A DNA stretch of 52,182 bases from Micromonospora trifolii. GTDB taxonomy: Bacteria > Actinomycetota > Actinomycetes > Mycobacteriales > Micromonosporaceae. Position numbers and translations under genes: made by a program. The DNA lies in the NCBI RefSeq assembly GCF_022229005.1, contig NZ_JAKKFD010000063.1, positions 1 through 52,182 of the forward strand. Reading direction: 5' to 3'. Below, one piece after another: positions 25,956 through 33,685 of this stretch. Positions within the stretch are counted from its first letter, which is position 1; each line of letters begins with the position of its first letter. A model generated the notes under the pieces. It did no database searches. It was given only the letters and a program-made list of their open reading frames with translations, and was not told where the DNA came from.

Positions 25956-26971
25956 GATTCTTCCTTTTCCGTGCGAGGCGATGCCGCTTCGGTCCGAGAC
26001 GATGCTGTGGTCCAGTCGATGACGGCCGTGACGGCACCAACGGGTACGCCGCCGCCGAGCACCGGCACCTGGCGCAGCGCGTCGGCCTCACCCACCGGTA
26101 CGCCCACGGCGTCGAGGGCGGCGAGGGCGATGACGGTGGTGGCCCGGGGCGAACCGTCGATCGCCTTCACCGCCACCGCGTGACCATCCGGTGCGGCCAC
26201 CGCGAGCACGCCTTCGGCCCCGCCCTTGGCCAGGACGCCGGGCAGCGCCCGCATCAGGTCGGTGTTCGGGTGCCCGTTCCAACCCCCGACGTACTCCGGG
26301 TGTTCGCGCATGGCCTGCGCGACCAGCGCCTCGTCGCTTCCGGCAGGCGCGGTGACCAACGCCTGGAAGGTGCGGGCCAGGCCGGTCAACGACAGGCCGA
26401 ACAGCGGTGCACCGCAACCGTCGACAGCGTGGTGCGCGATCGGCGTGCCGGCCAGCCGGGCGACGGCGGCGGCGGTTTCCCGCTGGAGCGGGTGGTCGGG
26501 GTCGAGGTAGTCGTGGGTGCTCCAGGACCGGGCGACGCAGGCGACGAGCATCGCGGCGTGCTTGCCGGAGCAGTTCATCCGGATCCGGTCGCGCTGTCCG
26601 TCGGCGCGGATCAGCCGGTCCCGGGTCGGTTCATCCTCCGGCCAGTCCTCCGGGCAGCCGAGCGCATTCTCGGTCAGGCCGGCCGCGGCCAGCATCGCCC
26701 GAACCACCTCGACGTGCCGGTCGTCGCCGGTGTGGCTGCCGGCGGCGAGGGCCAGCGCCGGGCCGGTCAGCTCGTCGCCCGCAGCGATCCGGCAGGCCAG
26801 TGCCTGCACCGGCTTGAGGGTGGAGCGAGGCAGCACCGGCTCGTCGGGTACGCCGGCGGACAGTGCGACAGTCCCGTCCGGGGCGAGCACCACGACGCTG
26901 CCGTAGTGCCGGCTCTCGACGAAGCCGTTGCGCACGACCCGGGCCAGTTCGGCGTAACGGAAGATGGTCAC
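25952..26971 (-). CDS. L-asparaginase, Rhizobium etli (thermolabile) type
   Basis: The 339-aa protein belongs to the Asparaginase_II Pfam family, unrelated to the E. coli enzymes; it hydrolyses asparagine to aspartate and ammonia. Family-critical residues are present: Ser50 and Lys53 in RSTLKPVQA, Ser79 in GSHTGDD, Cys134 and Lys137 in RMNCSGKH and Cys186 in VDGCGAPLF. These correspond to the SxxK pair and the Cys-Lys-Cys metal site described for the R. etli enzyme. No signal peptide is seen. The GTG start overlaps the preceding permease stop as GTGA. Cytoplasmic hydrolysis of an imported Asn-type compound is the natural reading; another amide substrate cannot be excluded. Confidence 0.85.
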   Translation of the reverse strand: MTIFRYAELARVVRNGFVESRHYGSVVVLAPDGTVALSAGVPDEPVLPRSTLKPVQALACRIAAGDELTGPALALAAGSHTGDDRHVEVVRAMLAAAGLTENALGCPEDWPEDEPTRDRLIRADGQRDRIRMNCSGKHAAMLVACVARSWSTHDYLDPDHPLQRETAAAVARLAGTPIAHHAVDGCGAPLFGLSLTGLARTFQALVTAPAGSDEALVAQAMREHPEYVGGWNGHPNTDLMRALPGVLAKGGAEGVLAVAAPDGHAVAVKAIDGSPRATTVIALAALDAVGVPVGEADALRQVPVLGGGVPVGAVTAVIDWTTASSRTEAASPRTEKEES

Positions 26972-27837
26972 CGCGGGGTGTTCCCTTCGAGAAGCGGCGG
27001 GGGCAGCTCAGCGGTCCGCCGTCCGCGCCGGCCGCCGAAGCGGCCGTTGCGGGCCTGGAGTACGCGGGCGAACTTTGACAGCGAGGCGTTGACCACCAGG
27101 TAGATCAGCGCCACCACCAGGAACGTCTGGATCAGCAGGTGGGTGTACGAGGAGAGCACCTGCCCGCTGTAGAGCAGCTCGGTGTAGCTGACCACGAAGC
27201 CGAGCGAGGTGTCCTTGAGCAGCCCGACCAGCTGGCTGACCAGGGACGGGGCGAGTTGGAGCAGCGCCTGCGGCAGGACCACCAGCGCCATCACCTGCCC
27301 GCGGCGCAGCCCGACCGCGAGGCCGGCCTCGGTCTGCCCACGGTCCAGCGCCAGGATGCCGGACCGGAAGATCTCCGCGAACGCCGCCGAGTTGGAGACC
27401 ACCAGCGGCACCACGAGCTTCCAGAACAGCGGGAAGTTCATGCCGTACTGCGGCAGGGCGAACAGCGTCACGTAGATCAGCAGCAGGGTGGGGACGGTCC
27501 GGAAGATCTCCACGTACGCGCCGGCCAGCCAGCGCAGCGGTCGATGCGTCGACAGCCGGCCGAGCGCCAGCAGCAGCCCGAGCGCGGCGCTGAGCACGGC
27601 GGTCGCGGCGGCGGCGCGCAGCGTGGCCCAGAGGCCGTTGAGCAGGTACCGCCAGATGGGCCAGGTGGTGAACGGCTCCCATCGCGCTGCGGCCAACTCG
27701 CCGTGGCTGGCGAACTGGTAGACGGCCGCGACCAGTGCGCCGGCCAGGAGGACGGCGCCCAGCACTGTGGCGATCCGGATCCGCCGTTGGGCGCGCGGGC
27801 CGGGTTCGTCGAAGAGGATCTGTTGCGTCTTGTTCAT
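26968..27837 (-). CDS. Polar amino-acid ABC transporter permease (second)
   Basis: The 289-aa protein is a His/Glu/Gln/Arg-type permease with about six membrane helices. The cytoplasmic coupling loop reads EIFRSGILALDRGQTEAGLAVGLRRGQVMALVVLPQAL, the EAA motif that docks on the ATPase. An extra N-terminal cytoplasmic stretch of about 25 residues and a basic C-terminal tail (RNGRFGGRRGRR) are present. It forms the membrane channel with the preceding permease; the pair overlaps by 4 nt (ATGA). It resembles the GluD-type subunit of actinobacterial glutamate transporters. Confidence 0.92.
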   Translation of the reverse strand: MNKTQQILFDEPGPRAQRRIRIATVLGAVLLAGALVAAVYQFASHGELAAARWEPFTTWPIWRYLLNGLWATLRAAAATAVLSAALGLLLALGRLSTHRPLRWLAGAYVEIFRTVPTLLLIYVTLFALPQYGMNFPLFWKLVVPLVVSNSAAFAEIFRSGILALDRGQTEAGLAVGLRRGQVMALVVLPQALLQLAPSLVSQLVGLLKDTSLGFVVSYTELLYSGQVLSSYTHLLIQTFLVVALIYLVVNASLSKFARVLQARNGRFGGRRGRRTAELPPPLLEGNTPR

Positions 27838-28478
27838 CGGACGATCGCCAGCCTTCGTTCGAGCAGGCCGGTGACCTGACCGATGATCAGCGCCAGCAGC
27901 ATGTAGGCGAGGCCGGCGCCGGTGAAGACAGCGATCGGTTGAGCCTCGACCAGGTTCACCGTGTTGGCCGCCTGGGTCAGCTCGACCACGCCGACGGCGG
28001 CGGCCAGCGAGGTGTTCATCAGCAGCGCGATGCAGATGTTGCCGATCGGCTGGATCACCGCCCGCAGTCCCTGCGGCAGGATCACGTGCCGCAGGGACTG
28101 GCCGAAGGTGAGCCCGATGGCACGGGCTGCCTCAGCCTGGCCCACACCGACAGTGTTGATCCCGGCGCGGATCGCCTCGGCCAGGTACGCCCCCTCGTAC
28201 ACAGCGATGACGATCGCGGCGGAGGTGAACAGCGGGAACGTGATGCCGATGGTCGGCAGCGCGAACACGAAGAGCACCAGCAGCGCCAGCAGCGGCAGGT
28301 TCTGGAACACCTCGACGTACGCGGTGCCGATGGCGCGCAGCAGCGGGACGGGGGCGATGCGCAGGGTGGCCACGACGATGCCCAGCAGCATCGCGCCGAC
28401 GGTGGTCACGACGGTCAGTTCGACCGTCGTGACCAGGCCGTGGCCAAGCTCGCTCAGGTGGGCGGTGAGGGCTTCCAT
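27834..28478 (-). CDS. Polar amino-acid ABC transporter permease (first)
   Basis: The 214-aa permease is of the same family as its downstream partner, with roughly five to six helices and the coupling loop AEAIRAGINTVGVGQAEAARAIGLTFGQSLRHVILPQGLR. It resembles GluC-type subunits. The start MEALTAHLSELG lies 16 nt after the binding-protein gene. An upstream ATG (28541) would overlap that gene and add an unusual Pro-rich N-terminus, so it was not used. Confidence 0.9.
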   Translation of the reverse strand: MEALTAHLSELGHGLVTTVELTVVTTVGAMLLGIVVATLRIAPVPLLRAIGTAYVEVFQNLPLLALLVLFVFALPTIGITFPLFTSAAIVIAVYEGAYLAEAIRAGINTVGVGQAEAARAIGLTFGQSLRHVILPQGLRAVIQPIGNICIALLMNTSLAAAVGVVELTQAANTVNLVEAQPIAVFTGAGLAYMLLALIIGQVTGLLERRLAIVR

Positions 28479-28494
28479 CGGTACGAGAGACTGC

Positions 28495-29463
28495 TCAGGA
28501 GCCGTCGGCGGAACCGAGGGCGGGCGGGGTGGGCGCCCCACCCTCCACCACCGAGCCGAGGGTGCCTTCCCAGACCTTCGCCCACGTGCCGTCGGCCTGG
28601 ATCTTCTTCAGCCAGTTGTTGACGAACTCCTTGAACTGCGCGTCCTCCTTGTTGAGGCCGATGCCGTACGCCTCGGTGGTGAACGGCTCGCCGACCACCT
28701 TCATCCCCGGGTTCGCCTTGGCGCCCGAGGCGAGCAGCGTGAAGTCCTGCACGTACGCGTCGCCGCGCTTCTGGAGCAGCGCCTGCAACGCCTGCGGGTC
28801 GGTGCCGAAGGCGATCTGCTTCGAGCCGGGCGCGGCGGAGGGCAGCGCGGTGACGGCGGGGGTGTTCGCCCCGACGATCACGGTCTTGCCGGCGAGGTCC
28901 TTGACGCTCTTGATCGAGGTGTCGTCCTTGCGGACCCCGACCGCGAGGCCGGAGGTGAGGTACGGCCCGGCGAAGGCGACCTGGGTGGCCCGCTGCGGGG
29001 TGATCGTGTACGTCTGGAAGACCGCGTCCACCGACTTGGCCTGGAGCATGGCCTCCCGGGTCTGGGTGCCGATGGTCGTCGTCTTCACCTCGGGCTTGCC
29101 GATGATGTACTTCGCCAGCAGCTTCGCCATGTCGGCGTCGAAGCCCTCGATGGTGCCGCTGACCGGGTTCTGCTGGGCGAGCAGTGGCGCGTCCAGGGAT
29201 CCGCCGATGTTCAGGTAGCCGCGCTTGCGGATCGCCTCCATCGTCGAACCGGCCGGTATGTCCGCGTCGGTGGCCACCGGGGCCGCGTCGTACACCGACT
29301 GGGCGATGACGCCGTCGCCGCCCAGGCCGGGGTTGCCGGGCAGTGCCGGAGCGCTGCCGCCGCTGTCGCCGCCGCAGCCGGCGGCGGCGAGGGCCACCGC
29401 CACCGCGGTGGCGGTGAGGGCGAGCGACCGCCGCCCGGTGAAGCTCATCTTGAGGATTGACAT
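28495..29463 (-). CDS. Glutamate/polar amino-acid ABC transporter substrate-binding lipoprotein
   Basis: The 322-aa protein has a lipoprotein signal ending LAAAGC with the lipidated Cys at 30, so it is anchored outside the membrane. The mature part is a family-3 solute-binding protein: KRGYLNIGGSLDAPL, GFDADMAKLLAKYI, DAVFQTYTITPQRATQVAFAGPY, KSVKDLAGKTVIVGANTP and TTEAYGIGLNKED. Best overall resemblance is to actinobacterial glutamate-binding proteins, but the ligand is not settled by sequence. GGGAGGG precedes ATG 29463. It is 19 nt downstream of the ATPase gene. Confidence 0.92.
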   Translation of the reverse strand: MSILKMSFTGRRSLALTATAVAVALAAAGCGGDSGGSAPALPGNPGLGGDGVIAQSVYDAAPVATDADIPAGSTMEAIRKRGYLNIGGSLDAPLLAQQNPVSGTIEGFDADMAKLLAKYIIGKPEVKTTTIGTQTREAMLQAKSVDAVFQTYTITPQRATQVAFAGPYLTSGLAVGVRKDDTSIKSVKDLAGKTVIVGANTPAVTALPSAAPGSKQIAFGTDPQALQALLQKRGDAYVQDFTLLASGAKANPGMKVVGEPFTTEAYGIGLNKEDAQFKEFVNNWLKKIQADGTWAKVWEGTLGSVVEGGAPTPPALGSADGS

Positions 29464-29482
29464 GACACCCTCCCGTTGGGGG

Positions 29483-30244
29483 CTAGTGCTGGAGGATCTT
29501 GGATAGGAAGTCGCGGGCCCGCTCGGTGCGCGGAGCTGCGAAGAAGTCGTCAGGTGCGCCGGATTCGACGATCCGGCCGTCGTCCATGAAGACCACCCGG
29601 TCGGCGGCGCGACGGGCGAAGCCCATCTCGTGGGTCACCACGATCATGGTCATCCCCTCGGCGGCGAGGGAGACCATCACGTCGAGCACCTCGTTGACCA
29701 TTTCCGGGTCGAGGGCCGAGGTCGGCTCGTCGAAGAGCAGCACCTTCGGTTGCATCGCCAGGGCCCGGGCGATAGCGGCCCGCTGCTGCTGCCCGCCGGA
29801 GAGTTGGGCCGGGTGGTGGTCTGCCTTGTCGGCGATGCCGACCCGCTCCAGCAGGGCCATCGCCTGCTGCCGCGCCTCGGGTCGGGCGATCCGACGGACG
29901 CGGGTGGGGCCGAGGGTGATGTTGTCCAGCACCGTCTTGTGGCCGAAGAGGTTGAAGGACTGGAAGACCATGCCGACATCGGCGCGTAGCCGAGCCAGCG
30001 CACGGCCCTCGGCGGGCAACGGCTCACCGTCGATCTCGACGCTGCCCTGCCCGGCGGTCTCCAGCCGGTTGAGGCAGCGGCACAGTGTCGACTTGCCGGA
30101 GCCGGAGGGCCCCACCACGACGACCACCTCGCCGGCGGCCACCGTGAGGTCGATGTCCTTGAGCACGTGCAGCGGACCGAACCACTTGTTCAGGCCGCGT
30201 ACCGACACCATCGGTCGGTTCGCACCCGTCGTCTCCGGTGCCAC
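29483..30244 (-). CDS. Polar amino-acid ABC transporter ATP-binding protein
   Basis: The 253-aa ATPase energises the importer. Walker A is GPSGSGKST at 45-53, the signature is LSGGQQQR, Walker B is VLLFDEPTSALD and the switch His lies in VVTHEMGFARRAADRVVFMDDG. This is the usual GlnQ/GluA arrangement. It is the first gene of a six-gene reverse-strand operon (ATPase, binding protein, two permeases, asparaginase, CutC). GTG 30244 is preceded by AAGTGAGG 7 nt upstream. The promoter lies in the AT-rich spacer facing the ROK regulator. Confidence 0.94.
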   Translation of the reverse strand: MAPETTGANRPMVSVRGLNKWFGPLHVLKDIDLTVAAGEVVVVVGPSGSGKSTLCRCLNRLETAGQGSVEIDGEPLPAEGRALARLRADVGMVFQSFNLFGHKTVLDNITLGPTRVRRIARPEARQQAMALLERVGIADKADHHPAQLSGGQQQRAAIARALAMQPKVLLFDEPTSALDPEMVNEVLDVMVSLAAEGMTMIVVTHEMGFARRAADRVVFMDDGRIVESGAPDDFFAAPRTERARDFLSKILQH

Positions 30245-30271
30245 CAGGCGGCCTCACTTCCTTCGACTACA

Positions 30272-30299
30272 AAACTAAGTCAGCTTTATATCGAACCAA
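30272..30299 (-). promoter_or_regulatory. Probable promoter of the amino-acid transporter operon
   Basis: On the reverse strand TTGGTT (30299-30294) and TAGTTT (30277-30272) are spaced by 16 nt. The -10 hexamer is contained in one of the AAACTAAGTCA repeats, so a protein bound there would block RNA polymerase. The 5' leader would be about 20 nt with a good Shine-Dalgarno sequence. Confidence 0.5.
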
Positions 30300-30360
30300 C
30301 AGCGTCATCTAAAGGTAGCCAGCAAACTAAGTCAACCGGTTGCTTGAACAAACTAGGGGT
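30272..30360. promoter_or_regulatory. Repeated operator-like sites between ROK gene and transporter operon
   Basis: AAACTAAGTCA occurs exactly at 30272-30282 and 30324-30334, and AAACTAG recurs at 30350-30356. Starts are 52 and 26 bp apart, about five and two and a half helical turns. The spacer (30261-30370) is an AT-rich island in very GC-rich DNA. The position between a ROK regulator and a divergent operon makes these candidate ROK binding sites. Confidence 0.55.
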
Positions 30361-30374
30361 GCTAAGAAGCTGAC

Positions 30375-31553
30375 GTGACGATTGACGACGCGCCACGCGA
30401 TGCCCTCCGGGGCGGCCCCCGGGAGCTACTGCGCTGGGTGGCCACCGGTGCGGCCGTCAGTCGGGCCGACCTGTCCCGCCTCTCCGGGCTCTCCCCGTCG
30501 ACGGTTTCCCAGCGGGTCGAGGCGTTGATCAGCCAGGGGTTGCTGGAGGAGACCGGCGCCGGGCGGTCGCGGGGCGGGCGGCGACCCCGCCAGCTCGCCG
30601 TGCCCACCGGCGGTGCCGTTGTCGGCGCCATCGACCTCGGCGCGCATCACGCCCGCGTCGGCGCACTGGATCTCTCCGGGCGGGTGGTCCGGGCCCGCAC
30701 CCTGCCGGTCCGCATCGAGGACGGCCCAGAGTCGGTGCTCGGCGCCCTGCTGGCCGAGGTCGCCACGCTGGTGGGCAGCGATCCGGCGGCCTCGGCTGAC
30801 GGCTCGGCGCCAGGTGCGCTCCGCGGCGTCGGCATCGGGATTCCCGGTCCGGTGCAGCACGCCACCGGGCGGATCGTCAGCCCGTCGCGGATGCCCGGCT
30901 GGAATGGCTTCGACGTCGCCGCGTTCTGCGCCGGCCGGGTCGACGTGCCGGTCATCGTGGACAACGACGCCAACCTGATGGCGCTCGGCGCACACCGCAC
31001 CGCGCATTCCGAGTTGGACCACGCCGTCTACATCAAGGCTGGCACCGGAATCGGCTCCGGTGTGATCTCCAGTGGACGGTTGCACCGGGGCGCGCAGGGC
31101 TCCGCCGGAGACATCAGCCACTGTCGGGTGGTGGCCGACCCCGCGCCACCGTGCACCTGCGGAAACGCCGGTTGCCTGGAGGCGGTGGCCAGCGGCGCCG
31201 CCCTGGTCACCGCGCTGCGGGAGCAGGGCGTACCGGTCTCCGACCTGACCGGTGTGATCCGCCTGATCGACGACGGTGACCGGCAGGCCACCGCCCTCGC
31301 CCGACAGGCCGGTCGCGCCGTCGGCGAGATCCTGGCCGTGGTGGTCAACTTCTTCAACCCGCAGGTGGTGGCCATCGGTGGTCGGCTCGCCGACTGCGAG
31401 CCGCTGCTGGCCAGCATGCGGGCCACCCTCTACGAGCGGTGCCTTCCGCTGGCCACCCAGACGCTGCTCATCGAACGGGTCGCCGCCGGCCAGGACGTCG
31501 GCATCACCGGTGCCGCCCACCTGGTGATCGACCACGTCGTGGCACCCGCGTAA
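30375..31553 (+). CDS. ROK-family transcriptional regulator
   Basis: The 392-aa protein has an N-terminal winged helix (residues about 15-75, AVSRADLSRLSGLSPSTVSQRVEALISQGLL). The ROK sugar-kinase-like domain has the nucleotide-site pattern AIDLGAHHARVGALDLSG, GIPGPV and NDANLMALGAHR. The zinc motif is CxCGxxGC with Cys260, Cys262 and Cys267. It is probably a DNA-binding repressor whose ligand is a sugar or sugar phosphate. It is divergent from an amino-acid transporter and asparaginase operon, an unusual target for a ROK protein. GTG 30375 fits the open frame; the upstream ribosome site is poor. Confidence 0.9.
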   Translation: MTIDDAPRDALRGGPRELLRWVATGAAVSRADLSRLSGLSPSTVSQRVEALISQGLLEETGAGRSRGGRRPRQLAVPTGGAVVGAIDLGAHHARVGALDLSGRVVRARTLPVRIEDGPESVLGALLAEVATLVGSDPAASADGSAPGALRGVGIGIPGPVQHATGRIVSPSRMPGWNGFDVAAFCAGRVDVPVIVDNDANLMALGAHRTAHSELDHAVYIKAGTGIGSGVISSGRLHRGAQGSAGDISHCRVVADPAPPCTCGNAGCLEAVASGAALVTALREQGVPVSDLTGVIRLIDDGDRQATALARQAGRAVGEILAVVVNFFNPQVVAIGGRLADCEPLLASMRATLYERCLPLATQTLLIERVAAGQDVGITGAAHLVIDHVVAPA

Positions 31554-31577
31554 TTTCGCTCAAAGCGACAGCAGTGG

Positions 31578-31590
31578 TCACTCAGTGTGA
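31578..31590. promoter_or_regulatory. Full-consensus BldD box
   Basis: TCACTCAGTGTGA matches every specified position of the published Streptomyces BldD consensus TNACNC(A/T)GNGTNA. It lies 140 bp before the DUF3152 lipoprotein gene and 25 bp after the ROK stop. BldD is the c-di-GMP-dependent master repressor of development in sporulating actinomycetes. My rough estimate of chance matches in 52 kb at about 72% GC is 0.1. Confidence 0.5.
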
Positions 31591-31729
31591 TCTGGCTCCG
31601 TGTTGCATGCCGGATCTATGTGCTTTTGCGCGTATGCCGACGCCGATCATCCTGACAGTTTTCTTACAGGCAGTCACGTAGCCTTCCGGTGTTCCTCACT
31701 CACCCGTGACTGCTCCTGGAGGTTTCGAC

Positions 31730-32557
31730 GTGCGGATCAACGGACGGCTGCTCGTGCCGATCTCGTTGGCAGTGGTGCTGGCGACCGCCGCCTGTGGCCT
31801 GTCGACACCGGCGTCCGGGCAGGCCGACGTCCCCCGCTCCGGCCCGAGTACGCAGAGCTCAGCTCCGAGTCCCAGGGACACGCCGACCTCCAGCCCAACT
31901 CCGGAGATCCCGACCGACGGGCAGATCCCCACCAGGGCCGCCGGCACCTTCACCACCGCCACCGGCACCGGTCGCGTGATCGGCAAGGGCAAGAAACGGG
32001 TGCGCTACAGCGTCTCGGTGGAGAAGGGCATCGCCTGGGGTGACATCCCCGCGTGGAAGCCGGGCCGGTTCGCCGCGAGCATCGAGCAGGTGCTGGCCGC
32101 ACCGAACGGGTGGACCACCTCCGCGCAGCACCCGGTCACCAACTCCGCGGTGAACCTGACCCGGGCGTCGTGGTCCTTCCAGCGGGTCGGCACCTCCAGG
32201 GTCGACGTCGACGTTCGGCTCGCGACACCGAGGACAGTGGACAGACTCTGCGGCGCGAGCGGCGTCGACACCGAGGGCGTCTACTCCTGCAAGTACGGCA
32301 AGACCATCATGATCAACCTGCGGCGGTGGCTCCAGGGCTCACCGGGATACCCGGTCAGCATCGACGAGTACCACGCCGGCGTGATCAATCACGAGTTCGG
32401 TCACTTCCTCGGCTTCGCCCACATGAAGTGCGGCGGTCGCGGCAAGCCGGCCCCGGTCATGATGACCCAGACGATGGGCCTGAACGGGTGCGTGCCGAAC
32501 GTCAGCCCGTTCGTTGGCAACGGACAGTTCGTCAGCGGACCGTGGGCACCGTCCTGA
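31730..32557 (+). CDS. DUF3152 lipoprotein with metzincin-like zinc-protease motif
   Basis: The 275-aa protein has a short signal peptide with lipobox ATAAC (Cys22), then a Ser/Thr/Pro-rich linker to about residue 75. The C-terminal globular domain is of DUF3152 type. It carries HEFGHFLGFAH at 221-231, the complete HExxHxxGxxH zinc ligand set of metzincins, and a Met-containing turn (PAPVMM) further on. It is probably an extracellular, membrane-anchored peptidase; no substrate is known. GTG 31730 has GGAGG 7 nt upstream. The gene stands alone, 176 bp after the ROK gene, with a BldD box in that spacer. Confidence 0.85.
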   Translation: MRINGRLLVPISLAVVLATAACGLSTPASGQADVPRSGPSTQSSAPSPRDTPTSSPTPEIPTDGQIPTRAAGTFTTATGTGRVIGKGKKRVRYSVSVEKGIAWGDIPAWKPGRFAASIEQVLAAPNGWTTSAQHPVTNSAVNLTRASWSFQRVGTSRVDVDVRLATPRTVDRLCGASGVDTEGVYSCKYGKTIMINLRRWLQGSPGYPVSIDEYHAGVINHEFGHFLGFAHMKCGGRGKPAPVMMTQTMGLNGCVPNVSPFVGNGQFVSGPWAPS

Positions 32558-32628
32558 CCGCACGGATCCCGTGGTGATCACTGCCCGACGAGAGGCTTGG
32601 CATGCGTACCGGCAGCACCGGAACGGAA

Positions 32629-32661
32629 CGGGCGGGCCCGGCGTGACGCCGAGCCCGCCCG
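32629..32661. terminator. Bidirectional terminator hairpin
   Basis: A 15-nt arm at 32629-32643 pairs with 32647-32661 at 14 of 15 positions around a TGA loop, giving a very GC-rich stem. It lies between the ends of two convergent lipoprotein genes and can serve both. Confidence 0.75.
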
Positions 32662-32674
32662 AAGACCGAAGTGA

Positions 32675-33511
32675 TCAGCTGGTGGTGGTCAGACCCTGCA
32701 GGCCCTTGAGCATCTCGGCGAAGTCGAGGGTTTCCGCCGTCGGCGGCGTCTCGATGGTCACCGCCTTGCCGTAGTCGGTGTAGTCCATCACCAGGTCGCC
32801 CAGCGGGCCCATCTTCATGGTTGCCCGGCTGGGCCGGTACTGCTCGTCGACCCACAGGTCGGTGGTGATGTCCTTGACGCCCATCTTGGTCATCTGCTGC
32901 TCGACGCCCGCCCGCAGCTTCTCGTCGATCTGCTGAAGGTAGGTCGCCATCGGCGTGGTGACTGTGTAGTGGACGGTGGCCGTCCCGTTCACCGTCTCCT
33001 GCCCGACCACCTTCGTGCCCTCGGTGGCGAGCAGCGTCTTGACCTGCTTGGTCGGGTCGATGTCCTCGAACTGCTTGCCGAAGTTCATCCCGGCCTGCTT
33101 GCCGGCGGCGCCCAGGTCCATCTTCATCCAGCGCTTGCCGTCCATCTCCGCGCGGTCCTCCGCCGGAATCTCGACGTAGATGACCGCGCCGACCATCCGG
33201 ACGATTGTCGCGGCGCCCTTCTCGTCCGTCGTCGTCATCTCGGCCTTCACCGGGTCGCCGAGGTCCAGGACGCCCTTCATCGAGACCTTCTCGCCGCCCG
33301 CCGTGCCCGTCATCGTCACGGTCACCGAGTCGCTCTTGTCGGTGGCTTCGGCGGTCTTCTGCAGCGACCCCTTCAGGTCACTGGCCAGCAGCTCCAGGAC
33401 GCTGGGCTGCTTGGGCGCGTCGGATCCGCCGGACGTTGTGCCGCACGCGGAGACAGCGAGCGCGGTGAGCGCCGAGACCGCCACAGCCACGGACTTCTTG
33501 CCAAATGACAC
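32675..33511 (-). CDS. LppX/LprAFG-like (LolA-fold) lipoprotein
   Basis: The 278-aa protein has a signal peptide ending LAVSAC with the lipidated Cys at 23. The mature part alternates short beta-strand segments: SVTVTMTGTAGGEKVSMKGVLDL, TIVRMVGAVIYVEIP, KRWMKMDLG and TVHYTVTTPMATYL. This is the pattern of LppX/LprG-type proteins, whose LolA-like fold binds lipids in mycobacteria. Assignment rests on overall pattern, so moderate certainty. GTG 33511 was chosen over the earlier in-frame GTG because GAAGAGG then lies 7 nt upstream. Confidence 0.65.
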   Translation of the reverse strand: MSFGKKSVAVAVSALTALAVSACGTTSGGSDAPKQPSVLELLASDLKGSLQKTAEATDKSDSVTVTMTGTAGGEKVSMKGVLDLGDPVKAEMTTTDEKGAATIVRMVGAVIYVEIPAEDRAEMDGKRWMKMDLGAAGKQAGMNFGKQFEDIDPTKQVKTLLATEGTKVVGQETVNGTATVHYTVTTPMATYLQQIDEKLRAGVEQQMTKMGVKDITTDLWVDEQYRPSRATMKMGPLGDLVMDYTDYGKAVTIETPPTAETLDFAEMLKGLQGLTTTS

Positions 33512-33611
33512 GTACACGCCTCTTCCCGCTGGAATCCGGGCTCTCCCCGAATTGATCGACGACACGCTAGCCCACGCGACCGACATCCGCGGACCGTGTT
33601 TCGCCGACGAC

Positions 33612-33662
33612 ATCACCGATGTCGGGGTGCCCGAGCGAGTGGGACACCCCGACATCGGTGAT
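33612..33662. repeat. Perfect 18-bp-arm hairpin, type D
   Basis: ATCACCGATGTCGGGGTG at 33612-33629 is exactly complementary to 33645-33662, with a 15-nt loop. It lies 24 nt beyond the end of ilvD on the reverse strand and may terminate it. It has no T-run, and perfect arms of this length suggest a recent or maintained palindromic repeat. Confidence 0.8.
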
Positions 33663-33685
33663 CCAGCGTCGATCGCGAGCGGTGG

